The position numbers and the translations under genes are program-made. A stretch of DNA of 64,000 bases from Tomocerus qinae (lineage: Eukaryota > Arthropoda > Collembola > Entomobryomorpha > Tomoceridae): NCBI GenBank assembly GCA_020055645.1, contig CM034549.1:31705930-31769929 (forward strand), in the 5' to 3' direction. Every line of letters starts with the position of its first letter. Position 1 is the stretch's first letter. The notes beneath the pieces were generated by a model, which saw nothing but the letters and a program-made list of their open reading frames with translations, had not been told where the DNA came from and searched no databases. Positions 13,101 to 28,100 of the stretch are shown piece by piece.

Positions 13101-16100
13101 GCGATGAATTATTTGTCGTCGATTTCGAAGTAGATGGGCCTGGGATCGGAGCTGACGATGGACGGCCACTAGCGTTTTGAGAGCTACATCCTCCACTGGA
13201 ATTTGTAGTCCCTGGTGCTTCTGCTGTAATAATTTTATATACGGTTAACTACGAAGGAAACTCCAATAACACATCGAAATTGCTGAATACATACGCAACG
13301 TATCTGTAATTTCCATTAGAGAAAACAATAGAAGCTGTTACAGGTAAAATTACTCTGCTGGAAAGGAAACCAATTTGTTATTATTTCTCGATTACTACTA
13401 CTAACACGTAGATATAGATCAATGGGTTCAATTCATTGGTGTATAGAAATAGATAGGGATGAGATGGCCATGCATCATTAAATTACTAATTTGAGGAGTT
13501 ATTACCCATATCCCACAAGATTAATAACAAAAGCAATAATGTTGATAATTGCCAGGACCAGGTGCATCAGAAATGTACCATCACAAGTTCTTGTAGCGCT
13601 TGTGGTGATTCTAGCTTTACAAGATATTACATCATTAACTTCGAAAGCCAGGTTTCTGGAAATTATAGCCTATCTACCCATAAAAGGGCACTTTAGTGAA
13701 ATATTAACTACATGATACACATTTTGATTTTACGTATCTAAATGCAGAAACAGCACGGCATATTTACATAAAATATAGAATACGTGGTTTTCATTGACAA
13801 TCGAAAAGTAGGAAAAGGCGCTAAAATTACAGAAGGGAAGATATTTATGTGATGGTATAAGTTTGGTAAGTGATAAGAACCAATTGACTTACTGGTTTCA
13901 TTTAGCCGTGAAGAATCAGAAGCAACAGAAACTGTTCTGTCGTTCTCATCAGTGATTTTGATCTTAGGATTGGCTGCTGAAGATGAGCCGGATGCTTGGA
14001 GCAACGTTGGGGCTAAAGCTGCGGTTAAAGATGAAGCCAAATTTTGACCCGGTGCCAAGAGACCCATCCCGAATAGATTGGCTATCCCTAAAAGAGAAAA
14101 TAAATGGAGAGATTCCTGATTATTTGTGCTTTACATTAGGTATAATCTGTCTCCAGTTTCTTTTTCCACCCTTGTGTCTAATCCATCGAAAAGTTATTGC
14201 CTATAACAGCGTTTCTCGCGAAAAGCAAAAACGGATTTTTTTCGAGTGACATATTGGTTCGTTTTACTGCGCATTTACATATAAACCACAGTAGTCTTAT
14301 GTTATGCTGTGGTAGTAGATAAAGCTGATTACATTATAGGTTTTTGATTTTTATGCTGAGGTTCGAATAAAAAGTTAGGTTACAAGTGCATTTGGTGTAA
14401 GAAATTGTTTCTTCCTGTCTTGTTGAGAATAATGCTACTTAACTCCTTTGAGAAATGACACTCGTTTGCAATCAGTCAGGCCAGACACTATAGCAATCGG
14501 GTAAGTAGCTGTCGCACTGTGTCCTCAAGAGCTTTCTGGAAAATCAGCTTAAGTCAGTGAAAGTTGTCTCGGAAGTCTCAGAGTGAGATGATTCTGTTAG
14601 AGCTCAAGTAAATGTCAAATTGACTGGCTCTGCCTGACTTTCTCGTACAAGGCTAATGCTAATCGTACGACAAGACAATAAAGCAAGGGGATTCAATTCA
14701 AGACAAACGGAAACTTCAACGGTACTGCTTGGTCAGACAGAAATTTGATGCGCGGTACACCGCGGAAATGCTTTGTCATACAATTCTGAGAGGTTTAGCC
14801 ATCAGCTCTATTTCGTTTCCATTTCATTTCTCATTAGTTCGTTTGTAGGGTCTGAGTGTAGGAAATAAGCCAGACTCTCTTTCTTTAATGGACAAAACAA
14901 TGAAAATCAACTTGTAGACAATGAACGACAGCTAGACACTTCGTATTTACTCGTCAGAGCACAAACACAAAACAAATCTAACTTTATTTATACAGATCTA
15001 CACTTTCTTGACTTCTATTTCAATGCAGGTGGCAGGTGGTAGTCCTCTATAGAAAATGACTAAATATTAACTTGGAAATAGTTGGACTACTATTTCTATA
15101 GAACAATTTTGTCGTGAAACATACGTGAAGCTATTATTAATGTTATAACGCTGCGAATGCTTTCTGATCATGTAATTATCAACGACAGGTCGTCAAAACA
15201 AATAGAGTTTTACAAAAGCTTTCCACCTCTTCAAGGTTCTTTACCTTAGTTTATTTTCATTCTACATAATAGTATTTAGTTAGGAAATAAGGCATTGTGT
15301 TTTCATTACTACGCAATCCACGATCTGAGAACCGTATGTTTCATTTTGTTATTATGACAGAGACTTTAATAACGCCCTTTCAAAGTTTGCTTCACAGCGG
15401 TTGCCTTTCTTGCTTACCTTTGTCATTAGTTGTGCTAGTTAAAGAGGATCCTTCGGTAGAACCTCCCGTATTACCCAAGACACCCAAAACCCGTTTTCCA
15501 GCATAAAGAAAGGATCCACAGAGCAGAAGTCCCCAGAGTGCGAAAGCCAATTGAGTCACCAATTTTACCAGCTACCAGCATCGCGTAAAATGAAGCAAAG
15601 TCCGTTTAAGACATCGCATTTTCATCGCATGGAAATAGTACAAGAACAAGACTTTATTATATAATCTGATATATCTTGCCGTGTCTTATTTCATCTTAAT
15701 AACCATATTAGTAGGGATATACTATATCAAGATTTGTAAGGGGCGGATTAAATATTCATCTTATATATGAGCCTTGATTCTGTTTTAGTACTACCATACA
15801 TACTGGAAGGATAAGGCAATTAAGACTACAGACTCGACAAGGATATTGTATAATTTGGTTAGGTACTAAAGTTGATAGCGTAAAGGATACTTAGTAGACA
15901 TACATATTATATATCGTTTTTCATTCATCTTAAGAACTTAATATACACACACAAGACAGAATTAATTTAGTTTGTCATTAATTTCCTAGCGAAGAAAGAT
16001 TTACTTCTCTTACTATTAGATGCTGATACACGTACGTAAATTACAAGTAAATTATTCCTCTTCTTTTGTAATTTATAGTAGGATTCATGTCGTTAGTATA

Positions 16101-19100
16101 GTTTGTAGTCTCGTACTCTAATGTGGTATTAAATGGTAATTATAGGATGAAAGTTTTAGTACCTAGCGCTTTCCTTTAATCTCCTCTCGTGTCTCGATAT
16201 TGTTCATCGTGTTCAATCAATACGAAGATGAATGAGAATTACAAAATCCGACTCCTATGCACACATTCCCTTTGAATGGACTCAAGAAAATAAATGTAAT
16301 CTAAGGAAAATGCAAATCCGAAAACGGTAATAAGGTTACTTTGATATTTGATACTATACTTTAGTGTTTGAGACGAAAAGAAAGATGAGGCCAAGGAGAA
16401 AAGAGAAAGTCGACAAAGGAAGTTATGTAACGAATGGGCACCGTCAGTGTCAACCTTTGGACCAAGGCCAAACATTTTCAATTTATTTATGTTACCCACG
16501 GAAGTAGATGAATATAAGTAGGATGTTCCCCAAGTATAATGCAGCTTATTCCCAAAATGCTCAGTTTGTGTGCTTTTATTTCCCTAATTGTACGAATTTC
16601 TATGTAAATGCAATCTCCAAATCATGTTCTCATTAGATTATATATTACTCGTGTATTTTCCCTTCCTAAACCAAAGTACATAATGACTTATTCCTTTCCT
16701 AGTGTACAATAGAAAGTAATATAACATTTTCATGATACTGCAGAGAAAAGAGAAATAACTTAGCATTTGGAACTTTACAAACTTCGGTACAGCAATATAA
16801 TATATTGTGGCTTAAACTTCTTTTATGTAATAAATCCTATGTGAATTGTAGCATTTAGTATTTGCACATGTATTCTTAGTTATCTATACTTGAGCTTAAC
16901 TAAAGTCTGAAGCATGGGGGTATGGGAGGATGGCCTTACCATGAGATCCATGTTGAAATTAGAGTAAATGGCAGCAGCGATAACGGTGACGAAATGTACT
17001 GTAATGACAACTGAGAGGCAAGTCTTTTTCCGAAATTTCTCAGGCCCTAAATCCAGTTGCTGCAAATTGTCATAAATTTTCGCATTTAGAATAGCAAACC
17101 ACATTCCAACAATAGTTCTTCAGTTGTAGAGCTAAAAAATTAGCTTAGGCACTGCTCTGTATCCATTTTTATCAGAAATTCATTTCTACTGTAACATGTC
17201 ATTACATTTACTAGATGTTTAAATTCGTATTTCACCACCCCCTATTAATTGTAACAGATAAAAAACTATTTATATATGATAAACTATATATAATGAACTA
17301 TATGTAATGAATTTACAATTATGTGGCTGATGTAGAAGAAAATTTCAAAATAAGATTCCGAATTCTAACAATATTATATTTCTTTATGTTGAATGTGTTA
17401 GATAACCTATCAGATAAATACGCTGTATATGTACAGTATCACACGAAAATCAGTTTATACTTTCTCCTTTCTATAGAAAACTCCATAAAACATTTTTCAA
17501 CAAAATTTTGAATGAGTTAAAATCTTGGTGAAAGTCCTAGTGAAAGGTCGGTGAAAGTTATAAGTATAATAAGATGAACTTTGAATTTTGATGAAATTAT
17601 TGACAAAAGGTCGATGATAGCATTTGGCCATAAGAAAAGAGTAGTATTTAAAGTAACTTTCGTATTATACGGACAAATGGCAGTCCAGCAGCATGCATGC
17701 TTTGAGAAATGACATCTATCAGTTATTTTAGCTTTTTGGTGATAATAACCAATAGTGTTGGCCCTGCAATATTTCGTCTTTTATCATGGCAAATATAGTG
17801 GCTTTTTCATATAGGCATTATTATGCAAACGTAGCATGTAGCCAAAAGCGTCACAGCAATTTGTAAAAATTTAGAAACATTCATGCAATCTTAGTAATTA
17901 AATATTAAAAATGCGTAGGTATAAGAAAATCCTGAATTCCGTTCAGTTGACATTTTCATTTTTTATGAGTTTTACACAGATATAAAACATAAGCTCTGAA
18001 AACATCAATAAAGTTTCCGACTGTTCCCAAATAAAGTTTTAAATGAACGGAAGGAAATTGTGTTTGTAATTGTATTGTAATGTGGAAAGTAGAAGGCCCT
18101 GTGAAAGTTAACGAAAGGACGGTGGAGGAAACATATCAGAACAAGTGAGCGTGACACGCACTTATTTTTAATGCTCTGGACTTAGTTGGGAAAAAGTTGT
18201 TATCCCTGTTGCGAGTTGACTACAATTCTTGAACTAAGGTTCACCAAGAAAAAGCAGTTTCATATTCTTCTAATATGGAGTCATCCATAATTCAAAGACT
18301 TGCAGAGTACACGAAGTGGTACCCGGTGGGTGACTGAGCAGTGTGGGTAGTACGTATGTCCCAGGCTCATATCAAAGTTTCAAAAAAGTTAGAGTAAAAG
18401 AGTTTCATGGGACAGGTAAGTATTGTGGCTCTACCTGAAAGTTTTAAACCTTCACATACTCAGTAAACGGCAAAAGAAACCCGAATTCGAACAATAGTCA
18501 CAAGAAAGTTATCTTGCACAACAATAAGTATTGCTTGCCAGATATCATTCAAGTTTTTATTAACTTTGGGTCTCCTGAGAAGATTATATCTCCCTTAGTA
18601 AGATTAGGGAGGAGGATGGATATTTTATTGTAAATCCTGAATAATGGCAAGGAAGGTAGTGAAAGCCAGCTTAAAATGCCTTTCACTTACAAAATGTATG
18701 GACATTTATGTAGGACAGACAAATGCACTATGAGTATATTCTTTACAGAAAAATCAACCTAACATGACACGAAACAATAAATCAGCCTTAGCAAATGGTA
18801 TTGCATTCGATCTTTATTTTAGATTTTCATATAGCAAGTCAACTATTTTAACAGAGAGCTAATTAGTCGCTTCAGTTCATTTTTAAACGAGCAAGTGCTG
18901 CAATGAATGAATTTCGGACTTGTTACAGGATACGGCCTACGGCACCAATTCCCTAGTGAATTGAGAGCTTCAAATATTAACATTTCATTGGAATGTCTTC
19001 AGGCGGCCTTTTGAATGGTATTCGCCGTATAAATGTAGCTACACTGGAAGTATTTGTCTCAGGGTTCACTAACATAAAATTGCTATCGCCGGAGCTGTCT

Positions 19101-22100
19101 TTTAACTTTTACAGTACAACGAAATACAGTGAGTAATTTTACTTGCACGATACCCAAATTACATACAAATTGCATCCACAAATGCTGGACAACCAATCAA
19201 TAGCTTGACTAAATATTACTTTTCTGTTCAGCTTTTGATAAATAGGAAAAATGCAATCAAATCGAACTTTTCGTTTTTGATCATTTTGAAACTTTAACTT
19301 TCAACCTTTAAGATACCCTCGATATAGCCACATAAACGTGAAATATCCCATGGAAAGGTCGCGTCAAGGACTATCATTATGAAAACCCATTAATTTAATC
19401 TTTTAACTTGCTAGTAATAATGGTAGCGTTTCCTGTAACTATATCGATGTTCGTAGCTAATAGAAGAAAGTAATGTCCACCGATTATCCATGACTAAGCT
19501 AGATATTAGGACAGGAATACCTTTGTGATCATTGTACAATGGCATTAACAATGTCGAGTAAATACTTGCTGGTCAAATACTTGACTTAACTCTGACTTGG
19601 GTTGTATGACTGAAAAAGCATCATTATCATTACTTCAATGAACTTATATTGTTAGGGATGACATTCTGGTTAAAATCAGACCACATGAGTTAACCCTTTT
19701 ATATTTTTTGTAGGATTGAGTTCAGATCGATATCGTTAGTTGAAAAGTCCTGAGTGTAGATTTCGGGTTTAGTTACTATAATAAGTAAAGCAATCAGCTA
19801 TACCAGCATAGAGGAAGCTTGAGAGTGAGATTACTTAAATTGAGAGTGAGAAAAACACAGCATACAATGCAAAGCTTAAGCCATCATAATCATGCAGTTT
19901 TTTACTACAATTATAGTGTGTAATTAATATGTGCCAATAGTGGTTAGATCTGTCTACATACTGAATTGTACATATTGAAGGAAGGCGAATTCTAAAAATT
20001 GTACAGTAAGTATAGAAGTGCTGTGTGTTAGCAAATGTCTAGTCTAAATAAAAATATGGAAAACTGAGTGGGAAAAATATTAGTACCCTGTATGGTTTGT
20101 CGTAGTTCCATTGGGAAATAACGAAGATAGATGAATCAGGTGATAGCTGACACAACTTGTGCTGCGGTACGGCCTGACAGATGCAAACAACAAACAAAAC
20201 ACAATCCATTCAAGAAATAGAATACAGAGAGAGAGAGATTGAAATGGAAAATGGTAGAAGTAGTAAGTAGAAGATGACTAATAAGAATACATAGATAGAG
20301 AGTACAGCGGCAGTGGCATATTCATTTCAGTAAGTACACTCAACGTCATAGTCATATCATTACTTTACGCCAGGAACACAACGACAACGAGTGAAATACG
20401 AGGAAAAGATAGATAGATAGACTACAAAGATAGATTCTACTCACAAATACATTACAGTACATTTAATTAACACTGCATCACATCAGCAACAACATCATAG
20501 CCAATACCATCATCTTACAATGCCAAAGTCTTGAAGCTCCCATCATTTGCTGCTACAATGAAACCGGATTCATGTTTAATTAAAATTAATATAACTTCTT
20601 ACATAAACCTAACTATAATACTTTGTCATTCACCCAAGATTACTTTTGGGAATATGTCTTTAATTATATCTGTATTCACTATCTTAAGTATAGACTATAA
20701 ATCCGCAAGTGAAAGTCACATTAAGAGAAAATTATCGTTTTAGTCTTCTATGCAAGTATTCTATTTATATATAACTATTTACATCCCAGTAATTATGATG
20801 AGAACTTAATAACTTAGTATTTACATAACTTGGTAGTTGGTAAGATGTGGTACGTTATATAATATATCTTTCTAGGTGAATCTATACTTTTACCAGGAGT
20901 TTGGTTCGATAAGAACTGTTATTACATCATTAGTATTTCTCTGTCTTAAGGTATAGCATGGTAAATAGTAGCAAGTTAATTAGCACGAAGATTTTGTGTG
21001 CAGACATTTATAGCTGAAGCACATCCTAAACATTTTGCGAATCTGATAGTATTCTACAAGGTATCGCTGATAAGTGATCAGTTATTTTACGTTAATGATA
21101 ATGATTGAAAAGTTTTTATATTATGTACGTAATAGGGTACAAAATAAGCATCATTACTTTATCCACGTTAATTCAATACATAAAATGTTATCATACATTG
21201 ATCGCTGGCCCTCTTTCAGCGAAATTGATGTCTAATACAATGTTTTAAGTTGAAATCAATTTAGTTCAATGATTAAAAATTTACTTACCTGTGTCAGTTG
21301 CAGAAATGCGATTTGAATGAGACTGAAGGAAGAAATAAGGCATGGAAAGCCTAAATCCCAAATCAGAGTTCCCATCAACATTGGCATCGTCTGCAAAATT
21401 AACAAATATCAATCGATTCAGGCATTATCTAATTGATTCAAAAAAGTTCCTCAAATTCTCAAAATGCATTAGTAAGTCTGAGGTATACTAATGAATTGGT
21501 ATTAATTTTTTAAATGTTCAATTTCATAGCATACATACTAAATAGCATGGATTGAGAATCAATAGGCTGTAAGTAGGTTTGATATGTAGTGCATAAAAGA
21601 TAAGTTCGAGCAAACGAATGCTTTGAGGGTTGATGGATTGATTGATTTCTAGGTAATTTTGAACCAATTGAGTGGTATGCATGTGAGTGGATGAAGGAGA
21701 AGAGCTAGAATAGTGGAGCAGATGTTTCCCATGAAGCGACCATAAGGAATATCTGGGTTAACGCATGTCTTAGTGGAATGTGACTACAACAAACTAACTA
21801 TTGCAGGAGACGTAGGTTTAGAATGTATATGGACATAAGTGAGTGAGCTGACTCAAGAACTGAAGTCATTCTTTATCGATTCCCGTCTTGTCTCAGTTGT
21901 CTCTCTTCTCTCTATATATCTCCGAATGGAACTATACAAATACAATTTATGTAGAGACAGTCAGCACTAGTGTCAGTATAAATAGGTGCTTCAGTTTCCT
22001 TTTTTGCATCCTGTCGACACGAACCTTTTGACGACATTACACGATAAGGCAGAATGCAAGTCAGCACAGCACACCCGTCAATGACAAGAGAATATTTTAA

Positions 22101-25100
22101 TATTCAATTCAAATTCAGCAAAATCGATGTGAATATAATAAAAGAGAGAAAAGGGTTTTCTTTCTTTTCCTGTCATGCCCCGGGCTTCCTCGCACATTTA
22201 CAGCTTGTTTCCTTCAATTCAATTTGGGACAGAGATAAAGACACTACTCCTACATAAATATCTGACACAGCCTGCGACTGCTTCAATTTCCTAACTTCTG
22301 GAAACGTTTATCATTATGTAAGCAACATCTATATCAAATACTAATGAAGATATATGCAACTGGGATGAAATGATTAAGAGATTGCCAATTCATGTTCAGA
22401 ATAGACAATTCGTCATACTATTATGACAATCCCATTTTAATATTTGCCAAATTGTTATGAGTGGCATAAACAAAGTAATTACCTATTGAAAACTGTCATT
22501 TCTGCAAACCATAATATTTATGTAATAGGTACATCATTTTACACTGTTGCAAGAACCTAGATTTATTGGGTAAAGAATAAATTGTAAACTGACTTTTTGC
22601 ATTGAGAAGAATGATGAATCTCAAACAAGATTTATACGAATGAAATAAATAAGAGAATGACAATGACGTTGACACTTTGACCATATGCAGGTTATGAGAA
22701 TGTGTCTGTAAATGCTGAATCTGCTGCCAAAATCAGTGTATTCAAATATGATTGTATGTCTGTTGGGTATGTAGTGATGATTTTCTTCTCCACGAGTGAG
22801 CAGAGAACTAATAGTGACGTGCGTGGTTGGGTCTGGCTGTATGCATGTCACATAGTTAAGTTGAGTTAACGTTTTAGTTATTGCTACGCGGCCTTGCTCC
22901 TCGCTGTAATAATGTCTGAGTCGATTTTTCATTCTCCATGGGCAATAATGCATAATGTTCTCTTTTCTCCGACACTATTCACGGCTCAACGTATACGCTC
23001 TACAGGACTCTACATGATCACAGCACATTTTTGCAAAAAAGGAACCGAAAGCTCAGAGAAAAGTCGTTCGCTTTCGCTAGTGATATGTCTATTGCAATTT
23101 CAAGGAAAATGTCGACTAGACTAGACATGAGAAATGCTTCCACATACGAACATAACACTTCTTGCACGCTTCGTGATTCAGAGCTAAACAAATTCGGGGT
23201 TCTTTCAAGACAGAACACTAAACACACCATATAACGTATTCGATATACTGAATTGTAATGCATCCTCCAACGTTATGAATGGCTGAGTATACCTAACGCT
23301 AATAAAACCTTGGCGATCACGTCCAATAACGGTACAGTACTTCCACATCATCTACACAATTTTATTTATGATGTGTATTAGTACTTCCTCAACAGGCTAC
23401 CCTCTATACAATATGCATACATATAACTGTCCCTTATGACCATTACGACGCTTAGTAATGTGACAAAGAAAGATGTGAGAATATTTGAAAATATAGAGAT
23501 TCCTATGACATGAATCACTAAACTTGCCAATCACGTTTATGCACATCGGAAATGTGGTAGTAATTAGGTTATGGGCACTTGCTTTCTATTTATTTACATG
23601 TAATTCGGAAATATTTATGGCCTCTCAAGTTATACTAACACGTAGCTATTAAGAAAAGTGTAATACGCCCAGGTCGCTGTGACTTATAGCATAAATAGCT
23701 CTAGTATACTTTTATTATTGATTTAGTGCATGCATTGGGAATAAAAGGAGGTTAGAATAGTGCTTTGCTTGAAATGACAACTGTCTCAGAGGGAACTGCA
23801 GTAGCTAGAAAATGGTCTACAAAAAAAGAGCTATTCTCTCCATTTGAGACTCTTCTACATTTAGCGTTTTACTTGTACACAAATCAACTTTGACTTGAAG
23901 TTCAATGCAACGTATGGAATGTACATGTCTTAAGGCCAAGTTGTCCATTAGAACCACATGTTTTTGCCCTTGTGAACTTTGACAGCCATTGCTTATACCA
24001 CACAGCCGTACATCACGGTCCAAAGTACCAGATATACCTACTCATGGTTAAGTACTTGTCCTTTTCAAAGATAAAGTTGTATCACACACGACCATTGCAT
24101 TCACACACACACAGATAATGCGTCCTATTACGGCACTCCCTATCACTTACGAAGGATTATATCTTTTAATAGTAATGGTCGTGCCGTTTCAACATTTTAC
24201 GCTTTTACAACATCTTCGTACCTACAGAGAAGCCAAATACATTCTCCTAGACATGTCTTTCATTTTTTCCCTACTCTCTTCCTTTCTCTATACCCATTGA
24301 ATTCTTTTCAATTCCATTCAGCTGAAAGAAAAATATATTCTGCCATCCTGCATGCTTGTACAACAATTTTCTCCATATCTTATACTTTCTACCTATTTAC
24401 TATATCAAACAGCTTTAGTATAGTTTCAATTCTAGGTGGTACTTATTTCCCTATAGTATATTTCTAGTGAATTCTTATTTTAGCCTCTACTCTCTCTATC
24501 CTGCAATTTTCTATAGTTATTCTTCCAACATGTCCCACTTTCTGTGTGGCTTGTGCATTGATGTCTGCTCCTTCTATCAATGATCAAGAAGACCTTGTGC
24601 TTTCTACTAGCTTCTTCCTTGACGACAATTTTTTATTACGCTTTTCTTTTATTTGCATCCGTAAGGTTATTTAGCTACTATTATAACCACACATGTCATC
24701 ATCATTTCCTTTGCCACTCGTCATTCATATAGGAAAATTTAAGTTAAGATTTTTATCGTTCGTGCGCACCCTCGGGTAATTTTACAAGACATATTTTAAA
24801 TCTCACTTATTTAAATTTAGATCGAAAGGATGGGGTAGATAGGTAACAGCATAGAATTTAATCTCCCTCACAAGGTTTAAAAAATACTCCGAGGAAGATA
24901 GAGTATGCTGATAAATATGCAAAAGAAATCGAAATGGCGAAAGCGAGTCTCGCCAGTTCATTTTACGGGGAAGATATACGGAATTAAGGCTAATTCGGAG
25001 AGGAAATTGACCAACTGCAAATGTACTCGTCTCCAACATCTGCAGAGAAAAGGAAAAGTCCACAAGATTCTCATGGTTTACTACCACCGCAATCGAAGAC

Positions 25101-28100
25101 TTACTTTCTGCCCATCTGTCTGCCTTCCAAGCGGATACAATTGAATCATGCTTTAGATTTCGCTCTCATTTGCTAAAGGAAATAATAAATGAACTAAGGT
25201 CGAACATCCATGAAAAGCCTTTTCGTTGTGAAATGATTTTCAAATATTTTATTTGTATTCTGGATTAGAGTTTCTAAATTTGCAACATGAAAATGGAGAG
25301 GAAAATCAGTGTAAAAGCTTAAAAATCACTTCGGATGAAAGTTGTAAACTTTGTGCAACTAGAGGAAAAAGTGTGCTTACAAATAGTTTTCCAAAGTTAA
25401 TGTTTCCAGACTTGCAGCAATAGTGAGCACTAACAACTGATATTATTGGCGTATATAATGGAATGTGTGATAGCATTGTCTGTAATACTCACGCACTAAG
25501 TAGTAACAAACAGAGAGAGAGAGACATGAGCAGTATACTATTAGCTAGCACCCTAGCCATACAGTCTGGAGAGTCTGGTGAAGCAACGTAACATGTCACT
25601 GGAGGAAATAACGTTTGATTAGAAAATGCCAATCTAGAAGTTTTATTAGCGCAGCGGCATTTCTGTGAAGGAGGAAAGCAGCAATAAGCCTGCACCAGAG
25701 CGAAAACTTTAGATTGAGATTGAAAGCTCAATGTGATCCAAAAGATAGTCTGCGACTTCCAACTACATTTACTTGTTTGAAATGACTTTCTTCAGTTCAG
25801 GGGCAACTTTGCAATGTATGCACGTTTAACACATAGACTTTCCCTAACTTCCCTCCAATACTTTTTATACAGCCTTCTCAGCAGGTTTTAAGCTTAAAGT
25901 GAGAATGAGAATGGCAAAGTAATGCAATAAATTGGACACAAAGAACACTAATGGGAGTAGGGAACATTCAAACTACTTAGGTATACTATATGTAAGTCAA
26001 TGGAAGGAATAAAAAGTTTACATAGGGAGCAAAGGGAGGGAGACTTGGTTGTTATTCTACAAGCATTATTATTATGCACTAGAGATAGCCAGGGAAGACC
26101 TCTCGGAAATATGCAAGCTATAGCTTATTATAGTCTGTAGACTCTGGATACAATAGGATGTAGTTGATAACATTACTTCACTCACTTTTTTCAGACAATA
26201 AGGGTCAATGAAAAGATCAGCTGCACGTGAAGCACCCAGAAGACATAAAAAACTGTTGATAGTTGACATGTAAGGACGCGTTGAAAGTTGAGATCTGAAA
26301 GAAACAAGATAAAAATTAGCTACATTTGATCTGATTTTCAGCACCAGTGGACGATGACTCAACAGACATTACGCTTGTCCAAATGAATTACTCTAGAGCC
26401 ACGGAAATGCATCCCTTCGGATATTCCATATAGTCCCCTGAAAGTATGGAAGTAAATATCCTAATAAAAATGACTTTATTCGGTCGAATGAACCCATACC
26501 TAACTTTTGCCAAAATCGATCTAGAAATATGTACATTACAAACAAAAAGATAGTTAAAATTGAAAGTACCTGAAGTACGGTAACTTTACAAATTCACTCA
26601 AAAGTGTTCTTTACGTAGTAATAAAAATCAACCAGATTCGAATTAAAGATATTCTGGAGGAGTCACAGGTACACGTGTACTGATTTCACACCTCGAAATT
26701 CTTTTTGGTATTTTCACATTTTATACACCAACCATCTCAAATGTCAATTTTAAGTTAACTAAATTTTAATTTATAATAATTTTTTTATTTAAAACATAAA
26801 TTAGATTAAGAATAGACAAGTTGGTTGACGACTCCTGACGAGAATCTGACAATGGTGATGCATTTGGTTGGTGGTAGCGTTTTAATTGAGACATCTCCTT
26901 TCCAAACATTCATAGGTATGCACTACCTACCAAAACTTGTTTGTTACAAACAATCCTTCTAACGAGTTATATCAATGTAAAACATTGTTTTTGCTTATAT
27001 TGTGAAACTAAATCTAAATTGGTTCTCAACACGTTACGTAAGTCATTTGAATGTTGGGATTGTTGAGCTCATTCTACATTCACTACACCCAAATGCAATG
27101 ACAAGATGAATTTTCATGAATTAGTTCTTGAAAGCATAATGAAACCAATCGCATTCGTGGTAACCTTGATCGTCATTCATGTCAATTTCGGAAGAATGCA
27201 CTGGTCTTATTCTTTGTCAGATGGAGTAAACAAAAAAGCGATCAAGTAAATGCGTAAAAGGGAAGTAAGTGAGCGTACAGTTTTGTAGAACAAAATGAAG
27301 TGACAGATTCCTATGCGAATACCAAACTTTTTTCGATTGCTTTTAGCTGATATTATATTAAGAAAATCTTCACGATTCAGAAAAGAACATATCTGACAGC
27401 CGAAGGCTATTATTGATTTTGCTCTCAACTACTCGAATGTCTCCTTTCAGCCATTCGCAAGTATCTCTTAAGTATACTCACTCTATATAGTAGATATTTA
27501 GACTCCATCGGTATTTTGTATGCATTTACGACACAGCCCCAATTTCGTCAGTGACATTAGATAAAAGTATATAAGAAAAAGAATTGCCCAATTGACCTTC
27601 TATACTAATTGCAACTAAAATGGGACAACATGATAAGAAGCGTGAATTAATTTCAACAATACAATCTGTGGTATCATTATATTAAAACAATACAATACAC
27701 TGTATCTACATTCCTATTATTATCCATATATAGTGCTACAGACACGGACACACTACTTATTTAAGAAAATTGATGTTTTAGGATGGGAAATATTTCAATA
27801 GAAACATTATTATGATGGAGTATGCCTTTGTACACCATGACAAAACAACGTTTAGTGCACAAAAACTATCAGCATGTACCACTTATATCAAAAACTGACA
27901 AGAAAATTAAATTTTGTGATGGAAAATGCCAGAAAAAGTTGAGCTAGGCATATCCCACGTTGTGATACATTTATGAAAAAGGTTCTCTGTTCCATCTCAC
28001 TGGGTTTCATTTCAGGTATGACAATTTACATATCCTTATTCAAGACTATAAATACATTCAACATTTTGCAGTGATATACTAATGGATGATAAAACAATGC

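Noticed and set aside
12665-13180. Plus-strand open frame of 171 codons
   Set aside because: It lies exactly over the minus-strand Ser/Pro-rich exon, which has good splice sites and matching phases. The plus frame is an antisense shadow.
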